Assembly: GCA_964464035.1 (NCBI GenBank)
Contig: CAYXEN010000022.1
Span: 1-34,874, forward strand
Length of the DNA: 34,874 nt
Direction: 5' to 3'
DNA from: CAYXEN01 sp964464035
Lineage (GTDB): Bacteria > Krumholzibacteriota > Krumholzibacteriia > WVZY01
Each line of letters opens with the position of its first letter. Within the stretch, counting starts at the first letter, position 1. Positions 1 through 7,531 of the stretch are shown one piece after another. The notes beneath the pieces are model-generated. The model ran no database searches. It was not told the DNA's origin and saw only the letters and a list, made by a program, of their open reading frames with translations. The translations under genes were made by a program, and so were the position numbers.

Positions 1-484
1 CGAACATGCGTCCACCACAACGGTGTGCCCCGCGACACAAAACGTGGGCTGGTGGTGATGAACAGCCCGGGCGGAAACTCCGTGACCAACGGCGAGCACG
101 TCATTGACATGATGCTCGCCCTATCAAGGAACATCGCGCAGGCAACGGCCTCCATGAAGGCCGGCAAATGGGAGAAGAAGAAATTTCAGGGTACAGAGAT
201 CACCGGCAAGAATCTCGGCATACTCGGTGTGGGCAACATAGGTGCGGTTGTGGCCTCAAGGGCGCTTGGGCTCAAGATGAACGTTCTGGCCTATGACCCC
301 TACATATCCGAGGAGGCCGCGGACAAGCTCGGTGTTGTGCTCGTAAGCTTCGAGGAACTTCTTAAAAAAAGCGACTTTATCTCCATTCACGTGCCCCTTA
401 CAAAGGAGACCCGCAACCTCATAGATGCAGAGGCCATAGCAAAGATGACGGACGGGGTGAGGATAAAAAACTGTGCGGGGGGGG
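1..484 (+). pseudogene. serA: D-3-phosphoglycerate dehydrogenase, internal fragment (broken at both ends)
   Basis: This is a piece of the NAD-dependent enzyme that oxidises 3-phosphoglycerate in the first step of serine synthesis. The frame is open from base 1. From about base 40 the translation carries family landmarks: TKRGLVVMNSPGGNSVT, then MKAGKWEKKKFQGTE, the nucleotide-binding GILGVGNIGAVVASRALG, and ISIHVPLTKETRNLI. The expected continuation after DGVRI (I-N-C-A-R-G-G-I-V) degrades to K-N-C-A-G-G-G at a run of about ten G, and all family similarity then stops. The first ten codons also fit the family poorly. The N-terminal and C-terminal parts (second half of the catalytic domain, regulatory domains) are missing. 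Its base usage (ctt, aaa, ttt codons near 360) differs from the ribosomal genes downstream. I read it as a contig-edge fragment, probably joined artificially to what follows; a true pseudogene is the alternative. Confidence 0.75.
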
Positions 485-724
485 GGTGTGTATTGTCACC
501 GGCGTTTCCGCGCTGGTTCTCGCCGGCTTGCTCCTCGAGAAGATCATCATGATTCACCCGGCCGCTTCCATCGACTTCACTCTCGTGCCGCCTGAATTCG
601 CCTGCCTGGCGGTGGCGTACTGGGCGGTGCTCAGGGGGCGCACCGGGGGGCACGAGTCCGCGCACCAGGCACCCCCCGAGGGGCGAAATCCATGGGGGGG
701 CACAAGTTATTAATTATTTTTCGC
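485..724. other. Unassigned stretch between serA fragment and rplM promoter
   Basis: No gene can be supported here. A plus-strand frame from about 486 to 713 encodes a hydrophobic stretch (VTGVSALVLAGLLLEKIIMI) followed by a moderately hydrophobic segment and a Gly/His-rich tail. This would suit the C-terminal end of a membrane protein whose 5' part is absent. There is no start signal, the frame emerges directly from a G-run, and further G-runs occur near 633 and 692. It may be a short remnant at a chimeric join or the true 3' end of a gene that precedes rplM. The two cannot be told apart from the sequence alone. Confidence 0.3.
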
Positions 725-754
725 TTGACTTCACGCGGGACGGCCTGTTATATA
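725..754 (+). promoter_or_regulatory. Sigma-70-type promoter of rplM-rpsI
   Basis: A TTGACT -35 box (725-730) lies 18 bases from a TATATA -10 box (749-754). It sits about 120 bases before the rplM start, which leaves room for the structured leader described separately. It is the best promoter match ahead of the ribosomal-protein genes, and its position fits the start of the long plus-strand run. Confidence 0.55.
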
Positions 755-808
755 GATAGGAATCCAGCTTTTAGAGCCCAGTTCATTTCAATCCCTTGTA
801 GCCTGGAG

Positions 809-858
809 CCCATGCGACTGCCATGGGTTAATTGTTGAACGGGATCCTTCGGGAACCC
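809..858 (+). promoter_or_regulatory. Structured 5' leader of rplM (two hairpins, UUCG loop)
   Basis: Two inverted repeats lie between the promoter and rplM. The first is CCCATG (809-814), a 7-base loop, then CATGGG (822-827). The second is GGGATCC-TTCG-GGAACCC (841-858 including one more C), a stem with one A-A mismatch closed by the very stable C-UUCG-G tetraloop. It ends just before the GAGG Shine-Dalgarno site at about 863-866. L13 is known to control its own operon through leader RNA in other bacteria. That this leader does the same is inference. Confidence 0.45.
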
Positions 859-876
859 CGGTGAGGATCGTACAAG

Positions 877-1314
877 ATGATGAAAACACATACGGTAAAG
901 GCCTCGGACATAACGGAGGAGTGGTACGTGGTGGATGCCTCCGGGAAGCCTCTCGGCAGACTGGCCACCGAGATCGCCCGGATCCTCAAGGGCAAGCATC
1001 GCCCGACCTACTCGCCCCATCTGGACCTCGGTGATCACGTGATAGTGGTCAACGCGGAGAAGATTCACGTGACGGGCCGCAAGCGCGAGGCGAAGCTCTA
1101 TTACGACTACTCCGGCTACCAGAGCGGCCTCAAGGTCAAGACCTTCGACCAGATGATGCAGAAGGACCCCACGCGGGTCATCGTCCGGGCGGTAAAAGGC
1201 ATGCTGCCCCACAACAGATTGGGCAGAAGACTGCTCAAGAAACTCAAAGTCTATGCCGGCAGTGAGCATCCGCACAAGGCGCAGAAACCGAAGGAATTGA
1301 TCATTTCCACTTGA
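877..1314 (+). CDS. rplM: 50S ribosomal protein L13
   Basis: This is an early-assembly protein of the large ribosomal subunit that binds 23S rRNA. The 145-residue product has the family's usual length and hallmarks: WYVVDASGKPLGRLATEIA near the start, the loop GDHVIVVNAEKIHVTGRK, then DPTRVIVRAVKGMLPHNRLG and a basic C-terminus. Two ATGs are adjacent (877 and 880). The first lies about 10 bases after GAGG and is preferred. It is followed after 43 bases by rpsI, the near-universal partner of rplM, so the two form an operon. The gene is preceded by a promoter and a hairpin-rich leader that may allow feedback control. Confidence 0.97.
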   Translation: MMKTHTVKASDITEEWYVVDASGKPLGRLATEIARILKGKHRPTYSPHLDLGDHVIVVNAEKIHVTGRKREAKLYYDYSGYQSGLKVKTFDQMMQKDPTRVIVRAVKGMLPHNRLGRRLLKKLKVYAGSEHPHKAQKPKELIIST

Positions 1315-1357
1315 GCCTGCACGCGGGTGCCCGGTACGCGAAAAGGAATTTCGATCG

Positions 1358-1750
1358 ATGGAAAAAACTCAGTACTCTGCAGTGGGTAGAAGAAAAGAAG
1401 CCGTGGCCAGGGTCTACATCCGCCCCGGCACCGGTAAGACTCTCGTCAACGGCAAGGACCTCGTCGACTATCTGAGACGCGAAACCCTGGTCATGCAGGT
1501 GAGACAACCTCTCGAGATAACGGATTCCCTGGGGAAGTACGACATCCACGCGAGAGTCTGCGGGGGCGGCATATCCGGCCAGGCCGGTGCGCTCAAGCTC
1601 GGCATCGCCAGAGCCCTGGTCAAAGCCGACGAAAACCTGCGAGGAGCGCTCAGGGCCGGAGGGTTGCTCACCCGTGATCCGCGCATGAAGGAGCGGAAGA
1701 AATACGGTCTCGCGGGGAGAAGGAAACGCTTCCAGTTCTCCAAGCGTTGA
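1358..1750 (+). CDS. rpsI: 30S ribosomal protein S9
   Basis: This is a small-subunit protein whose C-terminal tail reaches the P-site tRNA. The product has 130 residues, the standard length, with the N-terminal YSAVGRRKEAVARVYIRPG, the central GGGISGQAGALKLGIARAL and the typical end KKYGLAGRRKRFQFSKR. The terminal Ser-Lys-Arg that contacts tRNA is intact. An AAAAGGA ribosome-binding site (about 1341-1347) precedes the ATG by about 10 bases. It is co-transcribed with rplM. A 146-base gap with inverted repeats separates it from rpsB. Confidence 0.97.
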   Translation: MEKTQYSAVGRRKEAVARVYIRPGTGKTLVNGKDLVDYLRRETLVMQVRQPLEITDSLGKYDIHARVCGGGISGQAGALKLGIARALVKADENLRGALRAGGLLTRDPRMKERKKYGLAGRRKRFQFSKR

Positions 1751-1757
1751 TGGAGAT

Positions 1758-1861
1758 CCGTCCACTCGGCTTGCCGGGAAGCTTTCCGGACTGCTACTGA
1801 ATCCACACACTGCGCGAAACCGGACGCCCTGGTGCCCGGAAGAATCCGGGTCGGCGGACGG
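1758..1861 (+). promoter_or_regulatory. Structured leader upstream of rpsB
   Basis: The gap between rpsI and rpsB holds nested inverted repeats. CCGTCC (1758-1763) can pair with GGACGG (1856-1861) and close a domain of about 100 bases. Inside it are CCGGGAAGCTTTCCGG (1774-1789, near-perfect palindrome) and CCCGG-N6-CCGGG (1835-1850). The domain ends about 22 bases before the GGAGG ribosome-binding site of rpsB. S2-binding leader RNAs are known to control rpsB-tsf in other bacteria. I see the pairing potential; the regulatory role is inference. The palindrome could instead end rpsI transcripts, but no T-run follows it. Confidence 0.4.
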
Positions 1862-1896
1862 GGCAGTGGAGGCTCAACCAGAAGGAGGTACAATTG

Positions 1897-2676
1897 ATGG
1901 AGGAGATCACCATCAAGGATCTCTTGGAGGCAGGGGTTCATTTCGGGCATCAAACCAAGCGGTGGAACCCGAAAATGAAGCCCTATATTTTTATGGAGAA
2001 GAACGGCATCCACATCATCGATCTGCAGAAGACGCTGGAGGCCGTCCGCGTGGCGACGCAAGCGATCCGCGAAGTCGCCGAGTCGGGAAAGATGGTCCTC
2101 TTTCTCGGCACCAAGATGCAGGCCAAGAGCGCGGTGCGCGAGGAGGCGGAGAAATGCGGCATGCCGTACGTCGACGAGAGATGGCTCGGCGGCACGCTCA
2201 CGAATTTCGAGACGGTGCGCAGGAGCTTGAACAAGCTCGAGCAACTGGAGAGCATGGAGGCGGACGGCACGATAGAGCAATTCTCGAAGAAGGAAATACT
2301 CAAACTTCGCAAGGAAAAGGAAAAGCTCCTCAGGGCTCTGGGAGGTATTCGTAACATGACCACGCTTCCCGGAATGCTCTTCATAATAGATACCGTTAAG
2401 GAAGTGAACGCGGTCAGGGAGGCCAGGAAGCTCAAGATACCCATCGTGGGGCTCGTCGATTCCAACTCCGACCCCGATGAGATCGACTATCCCATACCGG
2501 CCAACGACGACGCGATGCGCGCGATAAGACTGTTCTGCAAGATGGTGGCGGACGTCGTCATCGAAGGTCGCGCCAAGTACCTCGAATCGAGGGAGATCGA
2601 GGCGGAGGGCGAAGAGGGGCGGGCCGAAGCGGGCGGACCGGAGCAAGTCGAAGCGAAGAAAGAAGCGGCTGAGTAG
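1897..2676 (+). CDS. rpsB: 30S ribosomal protein S2
   Basis: This small-subunit surface protein is needed for binding of S1 and for translation initiation. The product is 259 residues: EITIKDLLEAGVHFGHQTKRWNPKM at the N-terminus, then KYIFMEKNGIHIIDL-like core residues, VDERWLGGTLTNFETV, LPGMLFIIDT and VGLVDSNSDPDEIDYPIPANDDA, all typical of S2. A charged, Glu/Ala-rich tail (about 25 residues) follows the fold. The ATG at 1897 lies 8 bases after GGAGG. A TTG directly before it (1894) has the same GGAGGTACAA spacing as the tsf start and could add one residue. tsf follows after 20 bases, the conserved rpsB-tsf pair. Confidence 0.97.
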   Translation: MEEITIKDLLEAGVHFGHQTKRWNPKMKPYIFMEKNGIHIIDLQKTLEAVRVATQAIREVAESGKMVLFLGTKMQAKSAVREEAEKCGMPYVDERWLGGTLTNFETVRRSLNKLEQLESMEADGTIEQFSKKEILKLRKEKEKLLRALGGIRNMTTLPGMLFIIDTVKEVNAVREARKLKIPIVGLVDSNSDPDEIDYPIPANDDAMRAIRLFCKMVADVVIEGRAKYLESREIEAEGEEGRAEAGGPEQVEAKKEAAE

Positions 2677-2696
2677 AGAGATAGACGGAGGTACAA

Positions 2697-3293
2697 ATGG
2701 AAATATCCGCATCGAACGTGAAAGAGCTGCGTGCCAGGACGGGTGCCGGCTTCATGGATTGCAAGAAGGCCCTCCAGGAGACCGGGGGGGATTTCGAGAA
2801 AGCGATAGAATTCCTCAGGCTCAAGGGACTCGCCAAGGCGCAGAAAAAGGCGGAGCGCGAGACGGCCGAGGGATTGGTGGTTTCTTATATACATCCGGGC
2901 AACAGGATTGGGGTGCTGCTCGAAGTCAATTGCGAGACGGATTTCGCCGCGCGGACGGATGAATTCCAGGCTTTCGCAAAGAACATTGCCATGCAGATAG
3001 CGGCGACGTCCCCGCTGGCGGTTACACGCGAAGAGCTCGACCCGGCGGTGATCGAGAAGGAGCGCGAATTCTGCAAGAAGCAGGCGGAGCAGGAGAACAA
3101 GCCGGCCCACGTGATCGAGAAGATAATCGAGGGAAGAATGGAAAAATTCTTCTCCGAGTCCTGCCTGATCGATCAGGTCTACATAAGGGATTCGGACAAG
3201 AAGATAAAAGATCTCCTGAACGAATTGGTGGCCAAGATAGGCGAGAACGTGAGGATCTCACGCTTCGCACGTTTCCAGTTGGGGCAGCGTTGA
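2697..3293 (+). CDS. tsf: Elongation factor Ts (short form)
   Basis: This factor exchanges GDP for GTP on EF-Tu. It starts with the UBA-like domain (SASNVKELRARTGAGFMDCKKALQ) and carries the EF-Tu-contacting segment FVSYIHPGNRIGVLLEVNCETDFAARTDEF. At 198 residues it is much shorter than the E. coli protein (about 283) and corresponds to the short type with a single core subdomain, as in Thermus. The C-terminal module VYIRDSDKKIKDLLNELVAKIGENVRISRFARF is intact, so this is a family variant, not a truncation. GGAGG lies 5 bases before the ATG. Confidence 0.96.
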   Translation: MEISASNVKELRARTGAGFMDCKKALQETGGDFEKAIEFLRLKGLAKAQKKAERETAEGLVVSYIHPGNRIGVLLEVNCETDFAARTDEFQAFAKNIAMQIAATSPLAVTREELDPAVIEKEREFCKKQAEQENKPAHVIEKIIEGRMEKFFSESCLIDQVYIRDSDKKIKDLLNELVAKIGENVRISRFARFQLGQR

Positions 3294-3365
3294 AGGCGGG
3301 CTCGGAGGCCGGCTACTTTCCGCTGGAGAAGCGTCACCGTAAACCTATTCGACTCGAGGTGACTC

Positions 3366-4079
3366 TTGGCTGAATTGAGATACAATCGGATACTTCTCAA
3401 GATAAGCGGGGAAATCCTGGCGGGAGCCGGCTCCGAGGGGCTTGATTTCGACAAGTTGAAATCCATCGCGAAAGAGATCTCGGCGGTGAAGAGCAAAGGC
3501 GCCGAGATCGGCCTGGTCGTAGGGGGCGGCAACATCTTCCGCGGCCAGATCGCGAGCGAAGCCGGTCTCGACAGGGTCAGCGCCGACTACATGGGAATGC
3601 TCGCCACCGTGATAAACGCCCTCGCCCTCCAGAACAGTCTGGAAAAGGAGGGCATCGAGACCCGCGTGCTTTCCGCGATAGAAATGGAGCAGCTGGCGGA
3701 ACCCTTCATAAGAAGGCGGGCCATACGCCACATCGAGAAGGGCAGGATAGTGATTTTCGCCGGCGGCACGGGCAATCCCTACTTCACCACCGATACCGCG
3801 GCCGCCCTTCGCGCCATCGAGATCGAAGCCGACGCGGTCCTCAAGGGGACCAAGGTGGACGGCGTATACGAGGTCGACCCGATGAGCAATCCGGATGCGA
3901 AGAAGTTCGACAAGTTGAGCTACATAGAGGTGATAAACCGGAAGCTCAAGGTTATGGACGCCACAGCGGTATCTTTGTGCATGGAGAATTCCCTGCCCAT
4001 ACTCGTGTTCAATCTCAATGGGAGCAACAACCTGCTTCGTCTCATGAGCGGTGAGAGTGTAGGTACCATAGTCTCTTGA
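3366..4079 (+). CDS. pyrH: UMP kinase
   Basis: This cytosolic enzyme phosphorylates UMP to UDP for pyrimidine nucleotide supply. The 237-residue product has the amino-acid-kinase fold landmarks of bacterial PyrH: LLKISGEILAG, LVVGGGNIFRG, ADYMGMLATVINALALQ, the nucleotide-binding FAGGTGNPYFTTDTAAALRA and VLKGTKVDGVYEVDP. It begins with TTG, five bases after GAGGT; no better ATG lies near and the family N-terminus starts here. It sits in the conserved order rpsB-tsf-pyrH-frr, 72 bases after tsf and 15 before frr. Confidence 0.96.
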   Translation: MAELRYNRILLKISGEILAGAGSEGLDFDKLKSIAKEISAVKSKGAEIGLVVGGGNIFRGQIASEAGLDRVSADYMGMLATVINALALQNSLEKEGIETRVLSAIEMEQLAEPFIRRRAIRHIEKGRIVIFAGGTGNPYFTTDTAAALRAIEIEADAVLKGTKVDGVYEVDPMSNPDAKKFDKLSYIEVINRKLKVMDATAVSLCMENSLPILVFNLNGSNNLLRLMSGESVGTIVS

Positions 4080-4094
4080 TGAGGAGGGACCGTC

Positions 4095-4652
4095 GTGGTA
4101 AAAGAGATTCTGAAACAAGCCGAGGAGTCGATGCTCAAGTCGATCGGTAATCTTCGTCATGAACTCACCGGCATAAGGACCGGAAAGGCGAATCCTGCGT
4201 TGCTCGACACGGTGAAAGTGAATTATTACGGGCAGACGGTTCCATTGAAACAGGTGGCCAACATCGCCGTGCCCGACGCCAGGTTGATCACGGTGCAACC
4301 CTGGGACAAGACCCTGGTGCCCGAGATAGAGAAAGCCATCATGTCTTCAGAGTTGGGACTCAACCCGCAGAGCGACGGCGTGTTGATCCGGTTGCCGATC
4401 CCGCCGCTGACCGAGGAACGGAGAAAGGATCTGGTCAAGGTGGTGAAACGCATGGCGGAAGATGCGCGGATAGCCGTGAGGAACGTCAGACGCGACGCGA
4501 ACGAGAAGGTGAAGAAGCTGGAGAAGGACCATCAAATATCGGAAGACGAGATGCACCTTCGGATGGAAGAGATCCAGAAGCTCACGGATGAGCATATCAA
4601 ACAGATCGACGAGATCGTGGAAGTGAAAGAGAAAGAAATCATGGAGATATAG
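4095..4652 (+). CDS. frr: Ribosome recycling factor
   Basis: Acting with EF-G, this factor splits post-termination ribosomes. The 185-residue length is standard, with family motifs LRTGKANPALLD-like GIRTGKANPALLDTVKVNYYG, VPLKQVANIAVPDARLITVQPWD, LGLNPQSDGVLIRLPIPPLTEERRKDLVK and the helical C-terminus with EDEMHLRMEEIQKLTDEHIKQID. GTG is the start, preceded by GAGGAGGGA. It lies 15 bases after pyrH, so the two are surely co-transcribed. Confidence 0.96.
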   Translation: MVKEILKQAEESMLKSIGNLRHELTGIRTGKANPALLDTVKVNYYGQTVPLKQVANIAVPDARLITVQPWDKTLVPEIEKAIMSSELGLNPQSDGVLIRLPIPPLTEERRKDLVKVVKRMAEDARIAVRNVRRDANEKVKKLEKDHQISEDEMHLRMEEIQKLTDEHIKQIDEIVEVKEKEIMEI

Positions 4653-4675
4653 CCGGGTTTCTCGTCCCTCCCGGC
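4652..4675 (+). other. Inverted repeat after frr
   Basis: GCCGGG (4652-4657) and CCCGGC (4670-4675) form a perfect 6-bp GC stem around a 12-base loop, starting in the frr stop codon. No U-tract follows, so it is not a normal intrinsic terminator. It could stabilise or attenuate the frr-uppS transcript. Confidence 0.3.
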
Positions 4676-4704
4676 CGGACTTATTCCGCCGCCTCACCTT
4701 TTTC

Positions 4705-5451
4705 ATGGCCCAGGACATAGAAAACCAGATAAGGGATCTCAAACAGTCCGGAAACCTCCCCATCCATATCGCCGTGATAATGGACGGCAACGGGCGGTGG
4801 GCGAAGAAAAGAAGACTGCCCAGGCTGGCGGGCCACCGCGCGGGCCGGGAGTCGGTAAGAACGGTCGTGCGCACCTGCGCCAAGATCGGCATAAAGTATC
4901 TCACCCTTTATGCATTCTCCCTGGAGAACTGGCAGCGGCCGAAACGGGAAGTAAGCGGATTGATGTCTTTTTTCCGCCAGGTTCTCAAGGAGGAATACAG
5001 GGAACTGAACGACAACGGAGTTCAATTGCGCGCGGTCGGAAGGCTGGACATGCTCCCCGGGAACACGAGGCGCGCGCTCCAGGACACGATGGCCAAGCTC
5101 GCGCACAACACCAAGTTGATCCTCACCCTGGCGTTGAGCTACGGAGGCAGGGCCGAGCTTCTCGATGCGGTGAGAAGTCTTGCGCGCGAGGTCGGGGAAG
5201 GGAAGCTGGACGTGGAGTCGGTGGACGAGGAGGTCTTCCGCAGGTATCTATACGACCCTTCCGTACCGGATCCCGATCTGCTCATAAGAACGAGCGGTGA
5301 GATGAGAGTGTCGAACTTCCTCCTCTGGCAGATCGCCTATACCGAGATATACGTCACCGACGTTCTTTGGCCCGATTTCCGCGAGCGGGACCTGATCGAA
5401 AGCATCAAGGCGTACCAGAAAAGGGAGCGGCGCTTCGGCTTGATAACTTGA
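4705..5451 (+). CDS. uppS: Undecaprenyl diphosphate synthase
   Basis: This cis-prenyltransferase extends farnesyl diphosphate with isopentenyl diphosphate to make the C55 lipid carrier for peptidoglycan and O-antigen. The 248-residue product has IHIAVIMDGNGRWAKKR with the catalytic Asp27, GHRAGRESVRTVV, TLYAFSLENWQRPK, ALSYGGRAEL and the substrate-binding RTSGEMRVSNFLLWQIAYTE. The ATG at 4705 puts the Asp at the expected distance from the start, but no Shine-Dalgarno site is visible, so expression may be weak or coupled. cdsA follows after 5 bases; uppS-cdsA-dxr-rseP is a conserved envelope-lipid cluster. Confidence 0.95.
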   Translation: MAQDIENQIRDLKQSGNLPIHIAVIMDGNGRWAKKRRLPRLAGHRAGRESVRTVVRTCAKIGIKYLTLYAFSLENWQRPKREVSGLMSFFRQVLKEEYRELNDNGVQLRAVGRLDMLPGNTRRALQDTMAKLAHNTKLILTLALSYGGRAELLDAVRSLAREVGEGKLDVESVDEEVFRRYLYDPSVPDPDLLIRTSGEMRVSNFLLWQIAYTEIYVTDVLWPDFRERDLIESIKAYQKRERRFGLIT

Positions 5452-5456
5452 CGCCC

Positions 5457-6323
5457 ATGATCGACAAGAACAAAAGATCCGGCAACTCCTTCCTGTATTC
5501 GTCGGTCTTCCGCCGCGTCGCCGCGTCGATCGTCTTCATTCCCTGCTTCATAATCATAACGAAGAGGGGAGGGCTCCAATTCCTCGCCCTGATCGACATC
5601 ATCATATTCATAGGTACGTGGGAGTTCTACCGAATGATGGAATCCAAGGGGATAAAGCCGTACAAGGGCATAGGCATAGTCTGCGCCCTCGCCCTCTCAT
5701 GGTACGTTTATTTTCGTAACGGCGTATATGCGAACTTCTTCCTCACGTTCATGTTTCTTCTGCTCATGTGCTTGGAATTGGCCAGGAAGGAGGTGCGCAC
5801 GGCTACGTACCACATCTCGACCACCATCCTGGGCACCATATACGTGTCCTTTCTCGCTTCGCACCTGGTCTTGTTGAGAGAGTTTCCCCCGAGCGTGAAC
5901 CTCGATTATGGGCTCGGAGGCTCGTTCGTCTTCCTGACCTTCGTGGTCACCTGGGCGGGGGATACCGGCGCCTACGTCGTGGGAACGCTCCTGGGCAGGA
6001 GACCTCTCTTGCCGAGAGTGTCGAAGAAAAAGACCCGCGAGGGCTCGCTGGGAGGATTTGTCTGCTCGGTCGGCGCTGCAATCGCGGCCAAGTATACCTT
6101 CGCGCCGTTCCTGGAAACCTGGCAGGCGCTTGCGATCGGAGTGTTCGCGGCGGCCTTCGGGCAGCTGGGGGACCTGGTCGAATCGATGATAAAGAGAGAC
6201 GCCGATATCAAGGATGCGTCGTCCACGATACCGGGGCACGGTGGAGTGCTCGACCGGTTCGACAGTTTACTTTTCACTGCGCCGCTAATATATTACTTCT
6301 TGAAATTCATAGTCTTCGTTTGA
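5457..6323 (+). CDS. cdsA: Phosphatidate cytidylyltransferase
   Basis: This inner-membrane enzyme makes CDP-diacylglycerol from phosphatidate and CTP, the branch point of phospholipid synthesis. The protein is 288 residues from the ATG at 5457, five bases after the uppS stop. Several membrane segments are visible (for example RVAASIVFIPCFIII, FLALIDIIIFIGTWEFY, NFFLTFMFLLLMCL, FVFLTFVVTWAGDTGAYVVG). The CDS family signature is complete near residues 240-268: a Ser-Met-Ile-Lys-Arg-Asp start, then STIPGHGGVLDRFDS. The frame is open further upstream, but that part overlaps uppS and does not resemble the family. Confidence 0.93.
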   Translation: MIDKNKRSGNSFLYSSVFRRVAASIVFIPCFIIITKRGGLQFLALIDIIIFIGTWEFYRMMESKGIKPYKGIGIVCALALSWYVYFRNGVYANFFLTFMFLLLMCLELARKEVRTATYHISTTILGTIYVSFLASHLVLLREFPPSVNLDYGLGGSFVFLTFVVTWAGDTGAYVVGTLLGRRPLLPRVSKKKTREGSLGGFVCSVGAAIAAKYTFAPFLETWQALAIGVFAAAFGQLGDLVESMIKRDADIKDASSTIPGHGGVLDRFDSLLFTAPLIYYFLKFIVFV

Positions 6324-6337
6324 TAGAGGCGATCGAG

Positions 6338-7501
6338 ATGAAAAAGATAGTCCTTCTGGGATCAACCGGGTCAGTCGGCGGAAACACCCTCGAAGTGGTC
6401 AAGCATCACAGGGATGAGTTCGAGCTGGTGGGCCTGGCGGGAGGCGGCAACGTGGCCAGGCTCGGGTCTCAGTGCGATCTCTTCCCGGGAAGCCTCTGTG
6501 CAGTGGGGACGGAGGATGCTTATCGGAGGCTCACCTCCATGGGAGCGGATTACGGCAGGAGATGCGTGGGGTACGGCGAAGAAGCAATGGAGAGATTGAT
6601 CCTGGAGACTTCGCCGGACCTGGTGGTGAACTGCCTCGTTGGTTTCGTGGGATTGAGACCCACGCTCGCCGCGGTCGAGGCCGGCATCCCCGTCGCGACG
6701 GCGAACAAGGAGGCGATCGTCGCGGGCGGCGAGATACTGAAGACGAAGGCAGGCGAGAAGAAAGTGCCCCTGATTCCTATCGACAGCGAGCACGTGGCCA
6801 TAAGTCAATGCTTGAGGGGCCGTTCGATGGAGGAAGTGAGAAAGGTCTACATAACCGCCTCCGGCGGAGCACTCAGGGAGAAACCGCTGGGCGAGATCGG
6901 AAAGGCCGGGGTGGAAGACGTGCTCAGGCACCCCACCTGGAACATGGGCGAAAAGATCACGGTTGACAGTGCCACCATGATCAACAAGGGCCTCGAAGTG
7001 ATGGAAGCGCACTGGCTGTTCGATCTGCCCTACCGCAAGATAGATGTCGTGATCCACCCGCAATCCATAGTGCACTCGCTGGTCGAATTCGAAGACGGAT
7101 CAATAATCGCCCAGATGGGGGTTCCCGACATGAGACTTCCCATCCTTCACGCGCTCTCTTACCCCGACATGATCGCGAGCGACTTGGCGAACAGCAGAAT
7201 AACGGATTTTCCGGATCTGTCCTTCAGCGAGCCGGAGCCGGGCAGGTATCCATGCTTCGAGCTCGCCCTGCAAGCGGCCAAGCGGGGCGGCAACTCCCCG
7301 ACGGTGCTGAATTCAGCTAATGAGGAGGCGGTCGGAGCGTTTCTCGCGGGAAGGCTCAAGTTCAGACAGATACCGGAGGTCATCGCCGATGCGCTGGAGC
7401 GCGTCGAGCAGCGCGACCTGCATGGGCTCGAAGACATATTCCGATCCGATCGTGAAGCCCGCGAAATCGCGCGCATGAAGATAGGAAGCCTTAACAACTG
7501 A
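6338..7501 (+). CDS. dxr: 1-deoxy-D-xylulose 5-phosphate reductoisomerase
   Basis: This enzyme catalyses the NADPH-dependent conversion of DXP to methylerythritol 4-phosphate in the non-mevalonate isoprenoid pathway, which supplies the precursors used by uppS. The 387-residue product starts with the dinucleotide-binding KKIVLLGSTGSVGGNTLEV. It carries ATANKEAIVAGGE, the metal-binding IPIDSEHVAISQCL (Asp and Glu ligands), YITASGGALRE, HPTWNMGEKITVDSATMINKGLE and IHPQSIVHSLVEFEDGS. The ATG at 6338 matches the family start. It is 14 bases after cdsA with only a weak GAGG upstream. Confidence 0.96.
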   Translation: MKKIVLLGSTGSVGGNTLEVVKHHRDEFELVGLAGGGNVARLGSQCDLFPGSLCAVGTEDAYRRLTSMGADYGRRCVGYGEEAMERLILETSPDLVVNCLVGFVGLRPTLAAVEAGIPVATANKEAIVAGGEILKTKAGEKKVPLIPIDSEHVAISQCLRGRSMEEVRKVYITASGGALREKPLGEIGKAGVEDVLRHPTWNMGEKITVDSATMINKGLEVMEAHWLFDLPYRKIDVVIHPQSIVHSLVEFEDGSIIAQMGVPDMRLPILHALSYPDMIASDLANSRITDFPDLSFSEPEPGRYPCFELALQAAKRGGNSPTVLNSANEEAVGAFLAGRLKFRQIPEVIADALERVEQRDLHGLEDIFRSDREAREIARMKIGSLNN

Positions 7502-7531
7502 AAATCATCGAATGCAAGGGAGATTGCTTAA

